64,000 nt of DNA from Alphaproteobacteria bacterium. Its GTDB lineage: Bacteria; Pseudomonadota; Alphaproteobacteria; Micavibrionales; Micavibrionaceae. The stretch spans positions 1 to 64,000 of the forward strand of contig JAGNLJ010000002.1 in NCBI GenBank assembly GCA_017999645.1, in the 5' to 3' direction. The translations under genes and the position numbers were made by a program. Of the stretch, positions 43,860 to 52,252 are shown piece by piece. The notes under the pieces were generated by a model that was given only the letters and a program-made list of their open reading frames with translations, made no database searches and was not told the DNA's origin. The stretch's first letter is position 1. Each line of letters begins with the position of its first letter.

Positions 43860-45539
43860 ATGGCTTCCACAGACGTCGTACTATCCGCAGCGTTGCGGAA
43901 TAACCTTCTCTCCCTTCAAAGCACACAGAGATTGATCGACTCGGTCCAGCTTCGTCTGGCAACCGGTCTTAAGATCAACTCGGCCCTTGACGGCGCGCAG
44001 AAGTTCTTCACCTCGCAATCCTTGTCTAACCGCGCAAGCGACCTTGGCCGCCTTCTGGATGGCATCAATCTCTCGATCCGCACGATCGAGGAGGCCAACA
44101 CGGGCGTGACGGCTGTTTCAGCTCTTGTCGAACAGGCTCAGGCCATTGCTGAAGACGCCAAATCCGCGACTCTTGCGGCTTCCGGCTTTGCCCAGATCAA
44201 GAGCAGCAAAAATCTTAACACTACCGGTGCTTTGGTTGCCGCATCCGGCGGTACGATCGCTGTGGGTGACGACATCACCATCAGTGTTGTGCGCGCCAAC
44301 GGTACGGTTGTAACATCCGCGGCGAACGTTGTAAACTTTGCGGCAGCAGATACCATTTATAACGTTGCCGGCTATATCAATGCGGACGCCGCAATCAACC
44401 CTTACGTCCAGGCAACCGTTGATGCCAACGGCAGGCTGACGCTTACCTCTAAAGAAGTCGGAGCTTCAATCCGTATTCAAGACGGAACAACCTCTCTGGG
44501 CGCGGATGGTTATGCGTTCCTCGGTCTTGAAACCTTTGTTGGTACAGAAGAAACCGTTGCAGGCACTCGTCAAGGTGGAACAGCCATTGCTGGACGCACT
44601 CTTTATTCCCAGCTAACCAACGGAGTGGCGACTAACGGCCTGTACAACTCCAGCGACACGCTTGGCGCACAGGCCGGCTTTCTGGACAACGCCGGCGCCG
44701 ACAGCATCCAGGTTATTCTGAACATTGATGGCGTAATAACAACCACAACTGCAGCCCTTCTGGATACCAACACTATCCAGGACCTGATCGACGACATTAA
44801 CAACAACGCTACGGTGAATACCAAAGTCGTGGCGTCATTCAATAGAACCACGGGCCGCATTGAATTGGAATTTGCCGACTCGGTTGGTTACGTCGATCTG
44901 CAATTCCAAGCCAACGCCGCATCCACGATTGACTTCGGCTTCAGCGGATCGCAGAGCGTTGTCGCGGCAGCCGTGATCCCGACGGACGTTGTCCTCGGCG
45001 CTGCAGGCAACGACATCAGCGAACGGTTCAACTTCTCCGGGTCGAACGCCGACGTCACGCAGTTCCAGGATGACTTCAACACCATCCGCGGACAGATCGA
45101 TAGCCTGGTTGAGGACGCAAACATACGCGGCGTCAACCTGCTGCAGGGCGATACGCTGACGACCTTCTTCAATGAAGATCGCACCAATACCCTGGCCACT
45201 GTCGGCTCAGACCTTTCTGCTGCCGGCCTGGGAATCAAAGTTGCTAACTTCAGCAATACTGCAAATGTTCAGTTGTCTATCGATGCAACCATTACGGCTC
45301 TCGATACGGTCCGTAACTTCGGCACGACAATTGCCAACAGCCTGTCGATCATCCAGACCCGCCGTGACTTCACGGAGAGCACGATCTCGATACTGAAAGC
45401 CGGTGCGGCCGATCTCGTCACCGCCGACCAGAATGAAGAAGGCGCAAACCTTCTGGCTCTGCAGACCAGACAGCAGTTAGGCGTCACCGCCCTGTCGCTG
45501 GCCGCGCAGTCGCAACAGTCGGTCCTCAGGCTCTTCTAG
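43860..45539 (+). CDS. Flagellin
   Basis: Filament subunit, 559 residues. The conserved D0/D1 N-terminus is ALRNNLLSLQSTQRLIDSVQ, LRLATGLKINSALDGAQKFF and SNRASDLGRLLDGINLSIRT; the C-terminus contains FNTIRGQIDSLVEDANIRGV, NLLQGDTLTTFFNE and LALQTRQQLGVTALSLAAQS with the final QSVLRLF. The middle variable region is about 300 residues of Thr/Ala/Asn-rich beta sequence. No signal peptide, as expected for type III export. Single flagellin gene in this window, immediately upstream of flbT-flaF. A strong terminator follows. Confidence 0.96.
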   Translation: MASTDVVLSAALRNNLLSLQSTQRLIDSVQLRLATGLKINSALDGAQKFFTSQSLSNRASDLGRLLDGINLSIRTIEEANTGVTAVSALVEQAQAIAEDAKSATLAASGFAQIKSSKNLNTTGALVAASGGTIAVGDDITISVVRANGTVVTSAANVVNFAAADTIYNVAGYINADAAINPYVQATVDANGRLTLTSKEVGASIRIQDGTTSLGADGYAFLGLETFVGTEETVAGTRQGGTAIAGRTLYSQLTNGVATNGLYNSSDTLGAQAGFLDNAGADSIQVILNIDGVITTTTAALLDTNTIQDLIDDINNNATVNTKVVASFNRTTGRIELEFADSVGYVDLQFQANAASTIDFGFSGSQSVVAAAVIPTDVVLGAAGNDISERFNFSGSNADVTQFQDDFNTIRGQIDSLVEDANIRGVNLLQGDTLTTFFNEDRTNTLATVGSDLSAAGLGIKVANFSNTANVQLSIDATITALDTVRNFGTTIANSLSIIQTRRDFTESTISILKAGAADLVTADQNEEGANLLALQTRQQLGVTALSLAAQSQQSVLRLF

Positions 45540-45562
45540 TTTTAAAAGAAAATTTAGGTACC

Positions 45563-45594
45563 AAAAGGCCGGGAAAGAAATTCCCGGCCTTTTT
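45563..45594 (+). terminator. Intrinsic terminator after flagellin
   Basis: GGCCGGGAA (45567-45575) and TTCCCGGCC (45581-45589) form a perfect nine-base stem around AGAAA, flanked by AAAA and TTTTT. Separates the flagellin message from flbT. Confidence 0.92.
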
Positions 45595-45603
45595 CATTGC
45601 ATT

Positions 45604-45689
45604 GTCATTGCGAGGAGGCCCCTTCTTTTTTTTGGGCCGACGCGGCAATCCATTTAAAAGATGGATTGCTTCGCTACGCTCGCAATGAC
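45604..45689. repeat. Dispersed palindromic repeat (GTCATTGCGAGG family)
   Basis: Ends GTCATTGCGAGG and CTCGCAATGAC with inner arms GCAATCCAT and ATGGATTGC. Lies between the flagellin terminator and flbT. Same family as the copy inside fliP. Confidence 0.85.
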
Positions 45690-45812
45690 GAAAAAAAATT
45701 TCTGCCGGGATGACAATAAAATCAGCATTAATTTCACCTTTTTTTAGGCATTTCATGGGTATACTATAAGAAGCGGCAGAAGCTGCCTTACAGTGAGAGA
45801 GGAAGAATTCCC

Positions 45813-46208
45813 ATGGGACTGATCATCGATTTAAAGCCCGGAGAGAAAATACTGATCGGCGAGGCCGTCATCACGAATGACAGCCAGCGTGCCCGCCTGC
45901 ACATCGCCGGCGACGCACCGATCATCCGCGAGAAAGACGTCATGCAGGAAGACATGGCCAACACGCCATGCAAGCGCATCTACTTCCTGGTCCAGTGCAT
46001 GTATCTTTCGCGCACGCCTGGCGATTATCATCAGAAATATTTCGGCATGGTCGAGGAAGTTCAGCACGCCTCGCCGAGTGCTGCATTCTTTTTCATGCAG
46101 ATCAACGATCACATCATGAACGGCACGTATTACAAGGCGCTGAAAGTATCGAAAGAACTGATCGAACATGAACGTGAACTGGTGGAAAATGTCCTCAAAA
46201 AAGCCTAA
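45813..46208 (+). CDS. flbT: Flagellin synthesis regulator FlbT
   Basis: RNA-binding post-transcriptional regulator of flagellin; in Caulobacter it binds the flagellin mRNA leader and destabilises it until the hook is complete. The 131-residue protein has LIIDLKPGEKILIGEAVITN, CKRIYFLVQCMYLSRT and the C-terminal YYKALKVSKELIEHERELV, all family features. GAGGAAG precedes the ATG. Its 3' end overlaps flaF by 20 bases. Confidence 0.95.
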   Translation: MGLIIDLKPGEKILIGEAVITNDSQRARLHIAGDAPIIREKDVMQEDMANTPCKRIYFLVQCMYLSRTPGDYHQKYFGMVEEVQHASPSAAFFFMQINDHIMNGTYYKALKVSKELIEHERELVENVLKKA

Positions 46209-46623
46209 CAATCCTTACGCCGCCGCCGCCAGCGCCTATGGCAACCACGCGCAGCAGCACACGCCCGACCAGCGCGAGACGGAAGCACGCGTCTTGCTCA
46301 AGGCCGCGCAGATGTTCAAGGACCTTCAGGAGAACTGGGGCGATGCCAATCTCGAAGTGATCGAGGCGACGCTCAAATTCAACCGCAATATCTGGCTGAT
46401 GTTCTATGATACGGCGGTGGAAAATACCGAAGGAAACAGGCCGAAAGATTTGCGCAGCAACATCGTCAACCTGGCGAACTTCATCTTCAAGCGCGAGATC
46501 GACATTATGTCGGACCCGAAGAAGGAAAAGCTCGACGTCTTGATCAATATCAACCGCGAAATCGCTGCGGGCTTGATGACGAAGCCTGCCGCTGAAACCC
46601 AGGGCGAAGCGCCGAAGAAATAA
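46189..46623 (+). CDS. flaF: Flagellar biosynthesis regulator FlaF
   Basis: Partner of FlbT that is needed for flagellin production or secretion. The 144-residue protein shows PYAAAASAYGNHAQQHTPDQ, RETEARVLLKAAQMFKDLQE, LKFNRNIWLMFYDTAVE and NLANFIFKREIDIM. I chose ATG 46189, which follows GGTGGAAA inside flbT; the longer frame from 46168 is less likely. Translational overlap with flbT fits the paired role of the two proteins. Confidence 0.92.
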   Translation: MSSKKPNNPYAAAASAYGNHAQQHTPDQRETEARVLLKAAQMFKDLQENWGDANLEVIEATLKFNRNIWLMFYDTAVENTEGNRPKDLRSNIVNLANFIFKREIDIMSDPKKEKLDVLININREIAAGLMTKPAAETQGEAPKK

Positions 46624-46636
46624 ACCTTTATTCCCC

Positions 46637-46727
46637 GTCATCGCGAACCAACGCAGTTGGCGTGGCGATCCATTTTTTCTGGATTGCTTCGTCGGCCCTA
46701 AAAAGAATGGGGCCTTCTCGCAATGAC
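46637..46727. repeat. Dispersed palindromic repeat (GTCATTGCGAGG family), diverged copy
   Basis: Begins GTCATCGCGAACC, ends CTCGCAATGAC, with inner GCGATCCAT and TGGATTGCTTCGTCGG. Fills the gap between the convergent ends of flaF and the FlaG-like gene and may serve as a two-way terminator. Confidence 0.8.
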
Positions 46728-46787
46728 GGCACGGCCACAATAAAAAAGGACGCCGAAAGCGTCCTTTGTGCCGTTTATTTCATAAAT

Positions 46788-47252
46788 TTACGCCGTTACG
46801 ACGACATTACCGCTGGTCGGCGGCGCGCTGACGGCGGCTGCGGCCTGAGCGGTGCTCTCCAAAGCACTGGCAGCCACTTGCGCCTGCGCATTCTGTTGCG
46901 GCGCAGGCGTATCAATTTTCGGCGCTTCGGCCTGCTGGCGCTGAGGCGCGGGAGCATCCGGAACATCGGGTTGCGTCTGCGCTGCCTGGCTCTGCGCGAT
47001 CCTGCTACGGATAGCCATCGTCTGTTCGGACGGAAATTGTTTGAGAACGTCGCCGGTATCGCTGTCGCGAATTTGCAAAACCGCTTTGTCGTAGTTCACA
47101 TCGACGTAAATGAACGGGCTGACATACGGCGCCTGAATAACTTCCTGAACACGCGCGGGATTGGCGGCGAAAGAACGCGTAGCGCTCGCCTGCTCCGCGG
47201 AACCGCGGAGGAGCGAAGCATTGGCAACGACTGCGTTCACAGCTTCAATCAT
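46788..47252 (-). CDS. FlaG-like protein
   Basis: A 154-residue protein whose middle part, SPFIYVDVNYDKAVLQIRDS followed by DTGDVLKQFPSEQTM, matches the FlaG pattern (a beta hairpin with V-x-I-x-D-x-x-T-G-x-V-x-x-x-x-P). FlaG proteins influence filament length. The C-terminal half is low-complexity Ala/Gln/Pro, possibly disordered. It is transcribed away from fliF. A weak GG-N10-GC pair occurs upstream (complement of 47306-47319) but lacks the CAC of the -24 block. Family call moderate. Confidence 0.65.
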   Translation of the reverse strand: MIEAVNAVVANASLLRGSAEQASATRSFAANPARVQEVIQAPYVSPFIYVDVNYDKAVLQIRDSDTGDVLKQFPSEQTMAIRSRIAQSQAAQTQPDVPDAPAPQRQQAEAPKIDTPAPQQNAQAQVAASALESTAQAAAAVSAPPTSGNVVVTA

Positions 47253-47819
47253 AAATCCCTAACCTTATCTGGAATTCCGGTGGCGGTTTGAATACTTGAA
47301 AAAACGCTACACAAAATCCAGACATACTACCCTATTATCATGTTACTGCGGAACAGCACAAATGTCAAGAAATTGAATAAACAAAGGCTTAAAACATCCT
47401 TTACAACCCCGACTCGCGGGAGTTCTGCGGGTTTCCTGGGGATGCGTATTTACTTGAAGTATATTCACTTTTTATTAATGTATTAAGTGTGTAAAAACGT
47501 CATATTCTATGCTTTAACTCTAGTATTTATAGTACAAATTAACCAAAGAACTGAAAACAACTTCGTATTCTTGAAAAAACCCCGATTATACAAATAGATG
47601 CGCAATTCCGGCCTTATCCACAGCAGACATGGAAAATGGTTAAAAAACATATTATAATGGTTTCGGGATGGAGAATTTCCAACCGTCCCGTCCATCATTC
47701 TCGCACGCGTAACTGGCATAAAATTCGCATAAATAACCAATAAAACTGGTATTTTCACGACCTCCCCCATGCGGGAGGCTGCTAATATCAGGAAAAGCTG
47801 AAGCAAAAGGCAGGATCGG
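47253..47819. other. Divergent intergenic region upstream of fliF
   Basis: 567 bases without a credible gene. It is AT-rich with several TTAA words, among them TTAA-N7-TTTA at 47389-47403, one base from a CtrA full site. It contains the fliF sigma-54 promoter near its right end, and a hairpin CCTCCC/GGGAGG at about 47761-47778 in what would be the fliF leader. A short GC-rich block around 47405-47445 might hold an activator site; I could not assign one. Confidence 0.5.
47714..47729 (+). promoter_or_regulatory. Sigma-54 promoter of fliF-fliG-fliH-fliN
   Basis: TGGCATAAAATTCGCA, with GG at 47715-47716 and GC at 47727-47728 ten bases apart. The -24 block has one mismatch to TGGCAC. Predicted start near 47740, about 80 bases before the fliF start. 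Confidence 0.75.
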
Positions 47820-49523
47820 TTGAGCAATTTTGTAGACACAATGAAGCAGCTGGGACCCTCGCGTCTTGGCGTCATGGGGGCGATTCTGGTCGGCCTCCTG
47901 TTGTTTTTCGTGTTCGTATCGCTGCGGGTGTCCACGCCGGACATGAAAGTGCTCTACTCCGATCTCTCGACCGCCGATTCCAGCGCCATGGCCAGCAAGC
48001 TCCAGTCGGGTTCAATTCCTTTCGATGTTTCCGCCGACGGCACGCGCATCATGGTGGCGGAAAAAGAAGTTGGCCGCGCACGCTTACTGCTGGCCGAAGC
48101 CGGACTGCCGAATGGCGGCTCGATGGGCTATGAAATTTTCGACAAGGATTCCGGTTTCGGAACCACGAACTTCGTCCAGAACATCAACCAGGTCCGCGCG
48201 CTCGAGGGCGAGCTTGCACGCACCATCAGTTCACTTCAGGGCGTTCACAATGCACGTGTACATATCGTCCTGCCCCAAAGAGAATTATTTAGCCGCGAAG
48301 CCCGCCCCTCCAGCGCCAGCGTATTCCTGGGCCTGCGCGGCACCGGCGGCATTGAGAGCTCGCAGATATCCGCAATCCAGTCGCTCATTGCCTCGGCTGT
48401 TCCGGGCCTGAAAGCGTCCAACGTTTCCATCATCGATAACAAGGGCACCCTTCTCGCGCGCGGCGGCGAAGAGGAAGTCAATTTGATGACGATGAAGACC
48501 GAAGAAATGCGCCGCAATTACGAAACCAACATGACTTCGAAAGTCGAAGACCAGGTCAGCCGCATCGTCGGCTACGGCAATGTCCGCGCCACTGTCACGG
48601 CTGAAATCAATTTCGACCGCATCAGCACCAACGAAGAATTGTTCGATCCTGAGCAACAGGTCGTGCGCTCGGCGCAGACAACGACTGAAAGCAGCACTGA
48701 ACAGGGAGAAGGCGGCGAGGATGTGAGCGTCGAGAACAACCTTCCCGGCGCCAGCGGCGATCTGCTCGGCGGCGGCCCGACGAACGAAAGCAACCGCACC
48801 GAGGAAGTCACCAATTACGAAATCGGCAAGACCATCCGCAGCACCATACGCGAGGTCGGCGAAATCAAAAAACTCTCCGTCGCCGTCCTGGTCGATGGCC
48901 GTTACAAGCCCGCTGAAAAAGCCGCCCCTGCCGAAGGCGAGGAAGCCAAGGAAGAAGACAAAGGCGCAAAACCTGAAATGGTTTACGAGCCACGTAGCGA
49001 ACAGGAAATCACGCAGATCACGGCGCTGGTCAAAAGCGCAGTCGGCTTTAATGAAGAGCGCGGCGATACGATTGAAGTCGTCAACATGCAATTCGCCAGC
49101 GTCGACACTGATCAAGGCGAGTTCACCGACGACCGCATGTTGTTCGGATTCGAAAAAAATAAACTGCTGGATGTGGCCGAGATCGTCACCGTGGCCATCA
49201 TGATCATTCTCGTGGTCATGCTGGTGCTGCAGCCGATGGTCAATCGCCTCCTGATCTCTGAAGCACCTGAGATCGACAACAGCCTTGAGGCCGACCTGCT
49301 GGGCGTGCGCCCGCCGAGCCCCGCTCTTACCGGCCCTTCCAACCATGAATTCATGGCGGCGCAGGGCGGCAAGGACGCCGAGGAGAGTTTGATCAACATG
49401 CAGGGTGTCGAGGGCAAGGTGAAAGCCTCTTCGGTCAAGAAGGTCGAGGAAATCGTGCAAAATTATCCGAATGAAACAGTTGCCGTTTTGCGTAGCTGGA
49501 TGACCCAGGAACCGGGAGCTTAA
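47820..49523 (+). CDS. fliF: Flagellar MS-ring protein FliF
   Basis: MS-ring subunit, 567 residues, with transmembrane helices near residues 20-42 (GVMGAILVGLLLFFVFVSLR) and 448-470 (ITVAIMIILVVMLVLQPMV-like, EIVTVAIMIILVVMLVLQPM). The periplasmic ring-building motifs include MKVLYSDLSTADSSAMASKL, NYQRALEGEL-type NQVRALEGELARTISSLQGV and VHIVLPQRELF. The cytoplasmic C-terminus carries the FliG-binding end. The start is TTG with CAGGATCGG upstream; the sequence SNFVDTMKQLGPSRL is the usual alphaproteobacterial start. First gene of the operon. Confidence 0.96.
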   Translation: MSNFVDTMKQLGPSRLGVMGAILVGLLLFFVFVSLRVSTPDMKVLYSDLSTADSSAMASKLQSGSIPFDVSADGTRIMVAEKEVGRARLLLAEAGLPNGGSMGYEIFDKDSGFGTTNFVQNINQVRALEGELARTISSLQGVHNARVHIVLPQRELFSREARPSSASVFLGLRGTGGIESSQISAIQSLIASAVPGLKASNVSIIDNKGTLLARGGEEEVNLMTMKTEEMRRNYETNMTSKVEDQVSRIVGYGNVRATVTAEINFDRISTNEELFDPEQQVVRSAQTTTESSTEQGEGGEDVSVENNLPGASGDLLGGGPTNESNRTEEVTNYEIGKTIRSTIREVGEIKKLSVAVLVDGRYKPAEKAAPAEGEEAKEEDKGAKPEMVYEPRSEQEITQITALVKSAVGFNEERGDTIEVVNMQFASVDTDQGEFTDDRMLFGFEKNKLLDVAEIVTVAIMIILVVMLVLQPMVNRLLISEAPEIDNSLEADLLGVRPPSPALTGPSNHEFMAAQGGKDAEESLINMQGVEGKVKASSVKKVEEIVQNYPNETVAVLRSWMTQEPGA

Positions 49524-49529
49524 CGAGCC

Positions 49530-50555
49530 ATGGCATTACGCGTCCGCGAAGATTACCGCACCCTTACCGGCCCTGAAAAAGCGGCCATCCTGATGCTTTC
49601 GCTTGGCGAAGATCAGACTGCCAAGATTTTCGAGCATATGGATGATGACGAGATCATGGAAATTTCGCAGACCATGGCGACACTGGGCAAGGTCAGCCCG
49701 ACAGTGGTTGAGCTCCTATTCGTAGATTTCGCCGAGCAGATGTCATCGACCAACGCCTTAGTCGGCACACAGGATTCAACCGAGCGCATGTTGAACAAAG
49801 CCGGTATTTCCAAGGACCGCATCGATAACATCATGGAAGAAATTCGCGGCCCGGCAGGCCGTAACATGTGGGAAAAACTCGGCAACGTGAACGAGGAAAT
49901 TCTCTCCACATTCCTGCAAAAAGAATATCCGCAGACCGTGGCCGTCGTTCTCTCTAAAGTTTCGAGCGATCACGCCGCCCGCGTCCTCGCGATGTTGCCG
50001 GAAAACTTTGCGCTGGAAGTCATTCACCGTATGCTCCGCATGGAAGCCGTGCAGAAAGAAATCCTGGAAGAAGTCGAAAGGACGCTCCGCACCGAGTTCA
50101 TGACCAACCTGGCGAAGACCCAGCGCCGCGACAGCTACGAGATGATTGCGGAGATCTTCAACAACATGGACCGCAACGTCGAAGGCCGTTTCATGGAGCA
50201 GTTAGAAAAGAACTCGCCGGACGCCGCCGAGAAAATCCGCTCGCTCATGTTCACCTTCGAAGATCTCGGCAAGCTCGACCAGACCGCGATCCAGACGCTT
50301 ATCCGCGCTGTCGACAAGGACAAGCTGCCGGTTGCGCTCAAGGGCGCCGCCGAAACGCTCCGCGAGCTGTTCTTTACCAATATGTCAGAACGTGCCGCGA
50401 AGATCCTCAAGGAAGACATGGGCGCGATGGGCCCTGTCCGCCTGAAGGACGTAGAAGAAGCGCAGCAATACATCGTCAACGTCGCGAAAGACCTCGAGGC
50501 CCGCGGCGAAATCGTCATCGCCACCGGCACCGAAGAAGACCAGATGATCTATTAA
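49530..50555 (+). CDS. fliG: Flagellar motor switch protein FliG
   Basis: C-ring torque protein, 341 residues, six bases after fliF. N-terminal domain with [20 protein letters not shown], middle domain with [20 protein letters not shown] and [20 protein letters not shown], and the C-terminal torque helix with [20 protein letters not shown] and [20 protein letters not shown]. The charged residues that meet the stator are retained. Confidence 0.97.
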   Translation: MALRVREDYRTLTGPEKAAILMLSLGEDQTAKIFEHMDDDEIMEISQTMATLGKVSPTVVELLFVDFAEQMSSTNALVGTQDSTERMLNKAGISKDRIDNIMEEIRGPAGRNMWEKLGNVNEEILSTFLQKEYPQTVAVVLSKVSSDHAARVLAMLPENFALEVIHRMLRMEAVQKEILEEVERTLRTEFMTNLAKTQRRDSYEMIAEIFNNMDRNVEGRFMEQLEKNSPDAAEKIRSLMFTFEDLGKLDQTAIQTLIRAVDKDKLPVALKGAAETLRELFFTNMSERAAKILKEDMGAMGPVRLKDVEEAQQYIVNVAKDLEARGEIVIATGTEEDQMIY

Positions 50556-50577
50556 TCAGTTTATTGGTAAAGAGTAG

Positions 50578-51255
50578 ATGACAGGCAAAGCCATTCACGA
50601 CGGTAAGAAATATTTCTTCAACGAAAATATTTTCGATGACGGGCATACCGATGAACCCCCGCCGCCGTCATTCAGCGAACAGCAACTTGCCGAAGCCAAA
50701 CAAAAATCCACCTCTGAAGGACGCCAGCAGGGCCTGAAAGAAGCGGAAACTTCGCAGCTCAAACTCACCGCGCAAATCCTCGATCAGATCAACAAGCAGC
50801 TCACCACCCTCACCGCCGCCGAAGCCCAGCGCGAAAAGATTTTCGAACAGGAAACGCTGGCGCTTTGCCTTTTGATTTTCGAGCGCCTGTTCCCGGTTTA
50901 CAACAAGACCGCGGGCTTCGAGGAACTGAAGCAATCGATCTCCGATATCATCAAGCAGCAGGAAGGCCAGAATCAGGTCGCCGTCATGGTCACCCCCGAC
51001 GTTGTCGGTGCGATTGAGACTCACCTCAATTCCCTGAAAGAATCCGGCTTCGAAATCAAATTCACGGTCAAAGGCGATGAAACCCTTGCGCCGGGTGCCT
51101 GTCGCCTGGCCTGGCACGAGGGCGGCGCACTGCGTAATCCGCAGATGGTTGCGGATGAAATCAGGTCTTCCATAGAGCAGGTCCTTGCGAAAAAGGGCCT
51201 AAAAGGTCATGATAAGGATCAGCCCGGGGTTCCCCCGGCCGGAGAAGGCGCATGA
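50578..51255 (+). CDS. fliH: Flagellar export ATPase regulator FliH
   Basis: A 225-residue peripheral protein that links the FliI ATPase to the C ring. Features are an acidic N-terminus, a long helix with GRQQGLKEAETSQLKLTAQI, and a C-terminal domain similar to the vacuolar/F1 delta-type (LALCLLIFERLFPVYNKTAG, VMVTPDVVGAIETHLNSLKE). It falls in the canonical place between fliG and fliN. FliI is not in the window. Confidence 0.87.
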   Translation: MTGKAIHDGKKYFFNENIFDDGHTDEPPPPSFSEQQLAEAKQKSTSEGRQQGLKEAETSQLKLTAQILDQINKQLTTLTAAEAQREKIFEQETLALCLLIFERLFPVYNKTAGFEELKQSISDIIKQQEGQNQVAVMVTPDVVGAIETHLNSLKESGFEIKFTVKGDETLAPGACRLAWHEGGALRNPQMVADEIRSSIEQVLAKKGLKGHDKDQPGVPPAGEGA

Positions 51256-51605
51256 GCACAGAAGATGACAAGGCCAAAAAAGGCATGAATCTCGGCGAAA
51301 TCGACAACGATGCGCGCCTGAAGACTGATGTTAATGAATTCGAAGTCGGCGAGCCGATGGCGAGCGATGTCAACGCGATCTATGACATCCCCGTCCAGAT
51401 TTCCGCCGTACTCGGCAAATCCACCATGCAGGTCAGCCAACTCCTGAAACTTGGCCGGGGCGCCGTGGTCGAACTGGACCGCAAGGTCGGCGAAGCCATC
51501 GATATTTATGTCAACAACCGCCTCGTCGCCCGTGGCGAGGTCGTGGTTGTCGAAGACAAGCTCGGCGTGACGATGACGGAAATCGTTAAATCCGACCGCA
51601 CTTAA
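51252..51605 (+). CDS. fliN: Flagellar motor switch protein FliN
   Basis: C-ring SpoA-domain protein, 117 residues: IYDIPVQISAVLGKSTMQVS, QLLKLGRGAVVELDRKVGEA, DIYVNNRLVARGEVVVVEDK. ATGA overlap with fliH. The last gene of the fliF operon; no hairpin terminator is visible in the 131 AT-rich bases before the next gene. Confidence 0.96.
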   Translation: MSTEDDKAKKGMNLGEIDNDARLKTDVNEFEVGEPMASDVNAIYDIPVQISAVLGKSTMQVSQLLKLGRGAVVELDRKVGEAIDIYVNNRLVARGEVVVVEDKLGVTMTEIVKSDRT

Positions 51606-51736
51606 CAACAGCATCTAGATATATTGAATTTATTGGAAAACCCGTATTGGGAACTTTTTCCTTACACATTTATTGGTATTTCGTAACATAAACTCGCCCC
51701 GTTGCAAGAAAACGGGAATTGAAAAGGAGACTACCA

Positions 51737-52132
51737 ATGAAAAAGTTAGCACTCATTGCCGGGGCTGCAGCACTTGTATTCCCGGTTATTGCGGAAGCAA
51801 AAGACCGTAATTACAACGAAGCCAACCATTCCTACACCTATAAAAGGGTCGATCAGTCAGCATCGTCGCACAACGATGGCGCTTACCGTATCGAAATGCA
51901 AAGCGAAGAGGATTTCCGTACGAATCCTGCGAACCGCGTTGCGACCTTCACCACGTTTGAAGACGAGAAGCTGATCATCGAAGGTAAAACGGTTTATAAA
52001 GTAGCCGCCAACGGCAGCCGCTTTTACGCTCCGAACGGTTCCTACATGACCCGCGAAAACCTGAACGTTGTTGTACAGGACGGACAGCTGGACCGTATCG
52101 AGGAACCTGCCACAATCGTAAGAGTTGACTAA
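51737..52132 (+). CDS. Small secreted hypothetical protein
   Basis: A 131-residue protein with a clean signal peptide (KKLALIAGAAALVFPVIAEA) and a hydrophilic mature part, rich in Asn, Tyr and Glu (RNYNEANHSYTYKRVDQSAS). AAAGGAG stands before ATG 51737. I do not recognise a family. It is monocistronic, with its own terminator, between fliN and flbD. A possible promoter TTACAC-N16-TAACAT lies in the upstream gap. A periplasmic or secreted role is inferred from the signal. Confidence 0.75.
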   Translation: MKKLALIAGAAALVFPVIAEAKDRNYNEANHSYTYKRVDQSASSHNDGAYRIEMQSEEDFRTNPANRVATFTTFEDEKLIIEGKTVYKVAANGSRFYAPNGSYMTRENLNVVVQDGQLDRIEEPATIVRVD

Positions 52133-52165
52133 CAGGCGTTTGCCTCTCAGTTGACTGTTACCCTC

Positions 52166-52195
52166 AAAAAGCCTGCCCTTCGGGGCGGGCTTTTT
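52166..52195 (+). terminator. Intrinsic terminator before flbD
   Basis: AAAAAGCCTGCCC, loop TTCG, GGGCGGGCTTTTT: a 13-base stem with one T-G wobble and a very stable tetraloop, with A and T runs on both sides. Ends the small secreted gene. Confidence 0.92.
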
Positions 52196-52218
52196 CTATA
52201 TTGTGTCAATTACCCCAT

Positions 52219-52237
52219 TTGATTGTGCGTTAAACGC
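52219..52237 (+). promoter_or_regulatory. Candidate control site upstream of flbD
   Basis: TTGA-N7-TTAA (52219-52233) is one base from the CtrA full site TTAA-N7-TTAA. The palindrome GCGTTAAACGC (52227-52237) overlaps it and closely resembles GCGTTAACGC upstream of flagellin. Twenty bases before the flbD ATG, which also lacks a clear ribosome site. Inference only. Confidence 0.35.
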
Positions 52238-52252
52238 TGGTATATCAGTATC

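Noticed and set aside
47306..47319. Sigma-54 promoter for the FlaG-like gene on the minus strand
   Set aside because: GG and GC are ten bases apart but both flanks differ from consensus (TGGATT, TAGC).
48285..49460. A 391-codon minus-strand open frame opposite fliF
   Set aside because: Shadow of fliF; composition only reflects the complementary strand.
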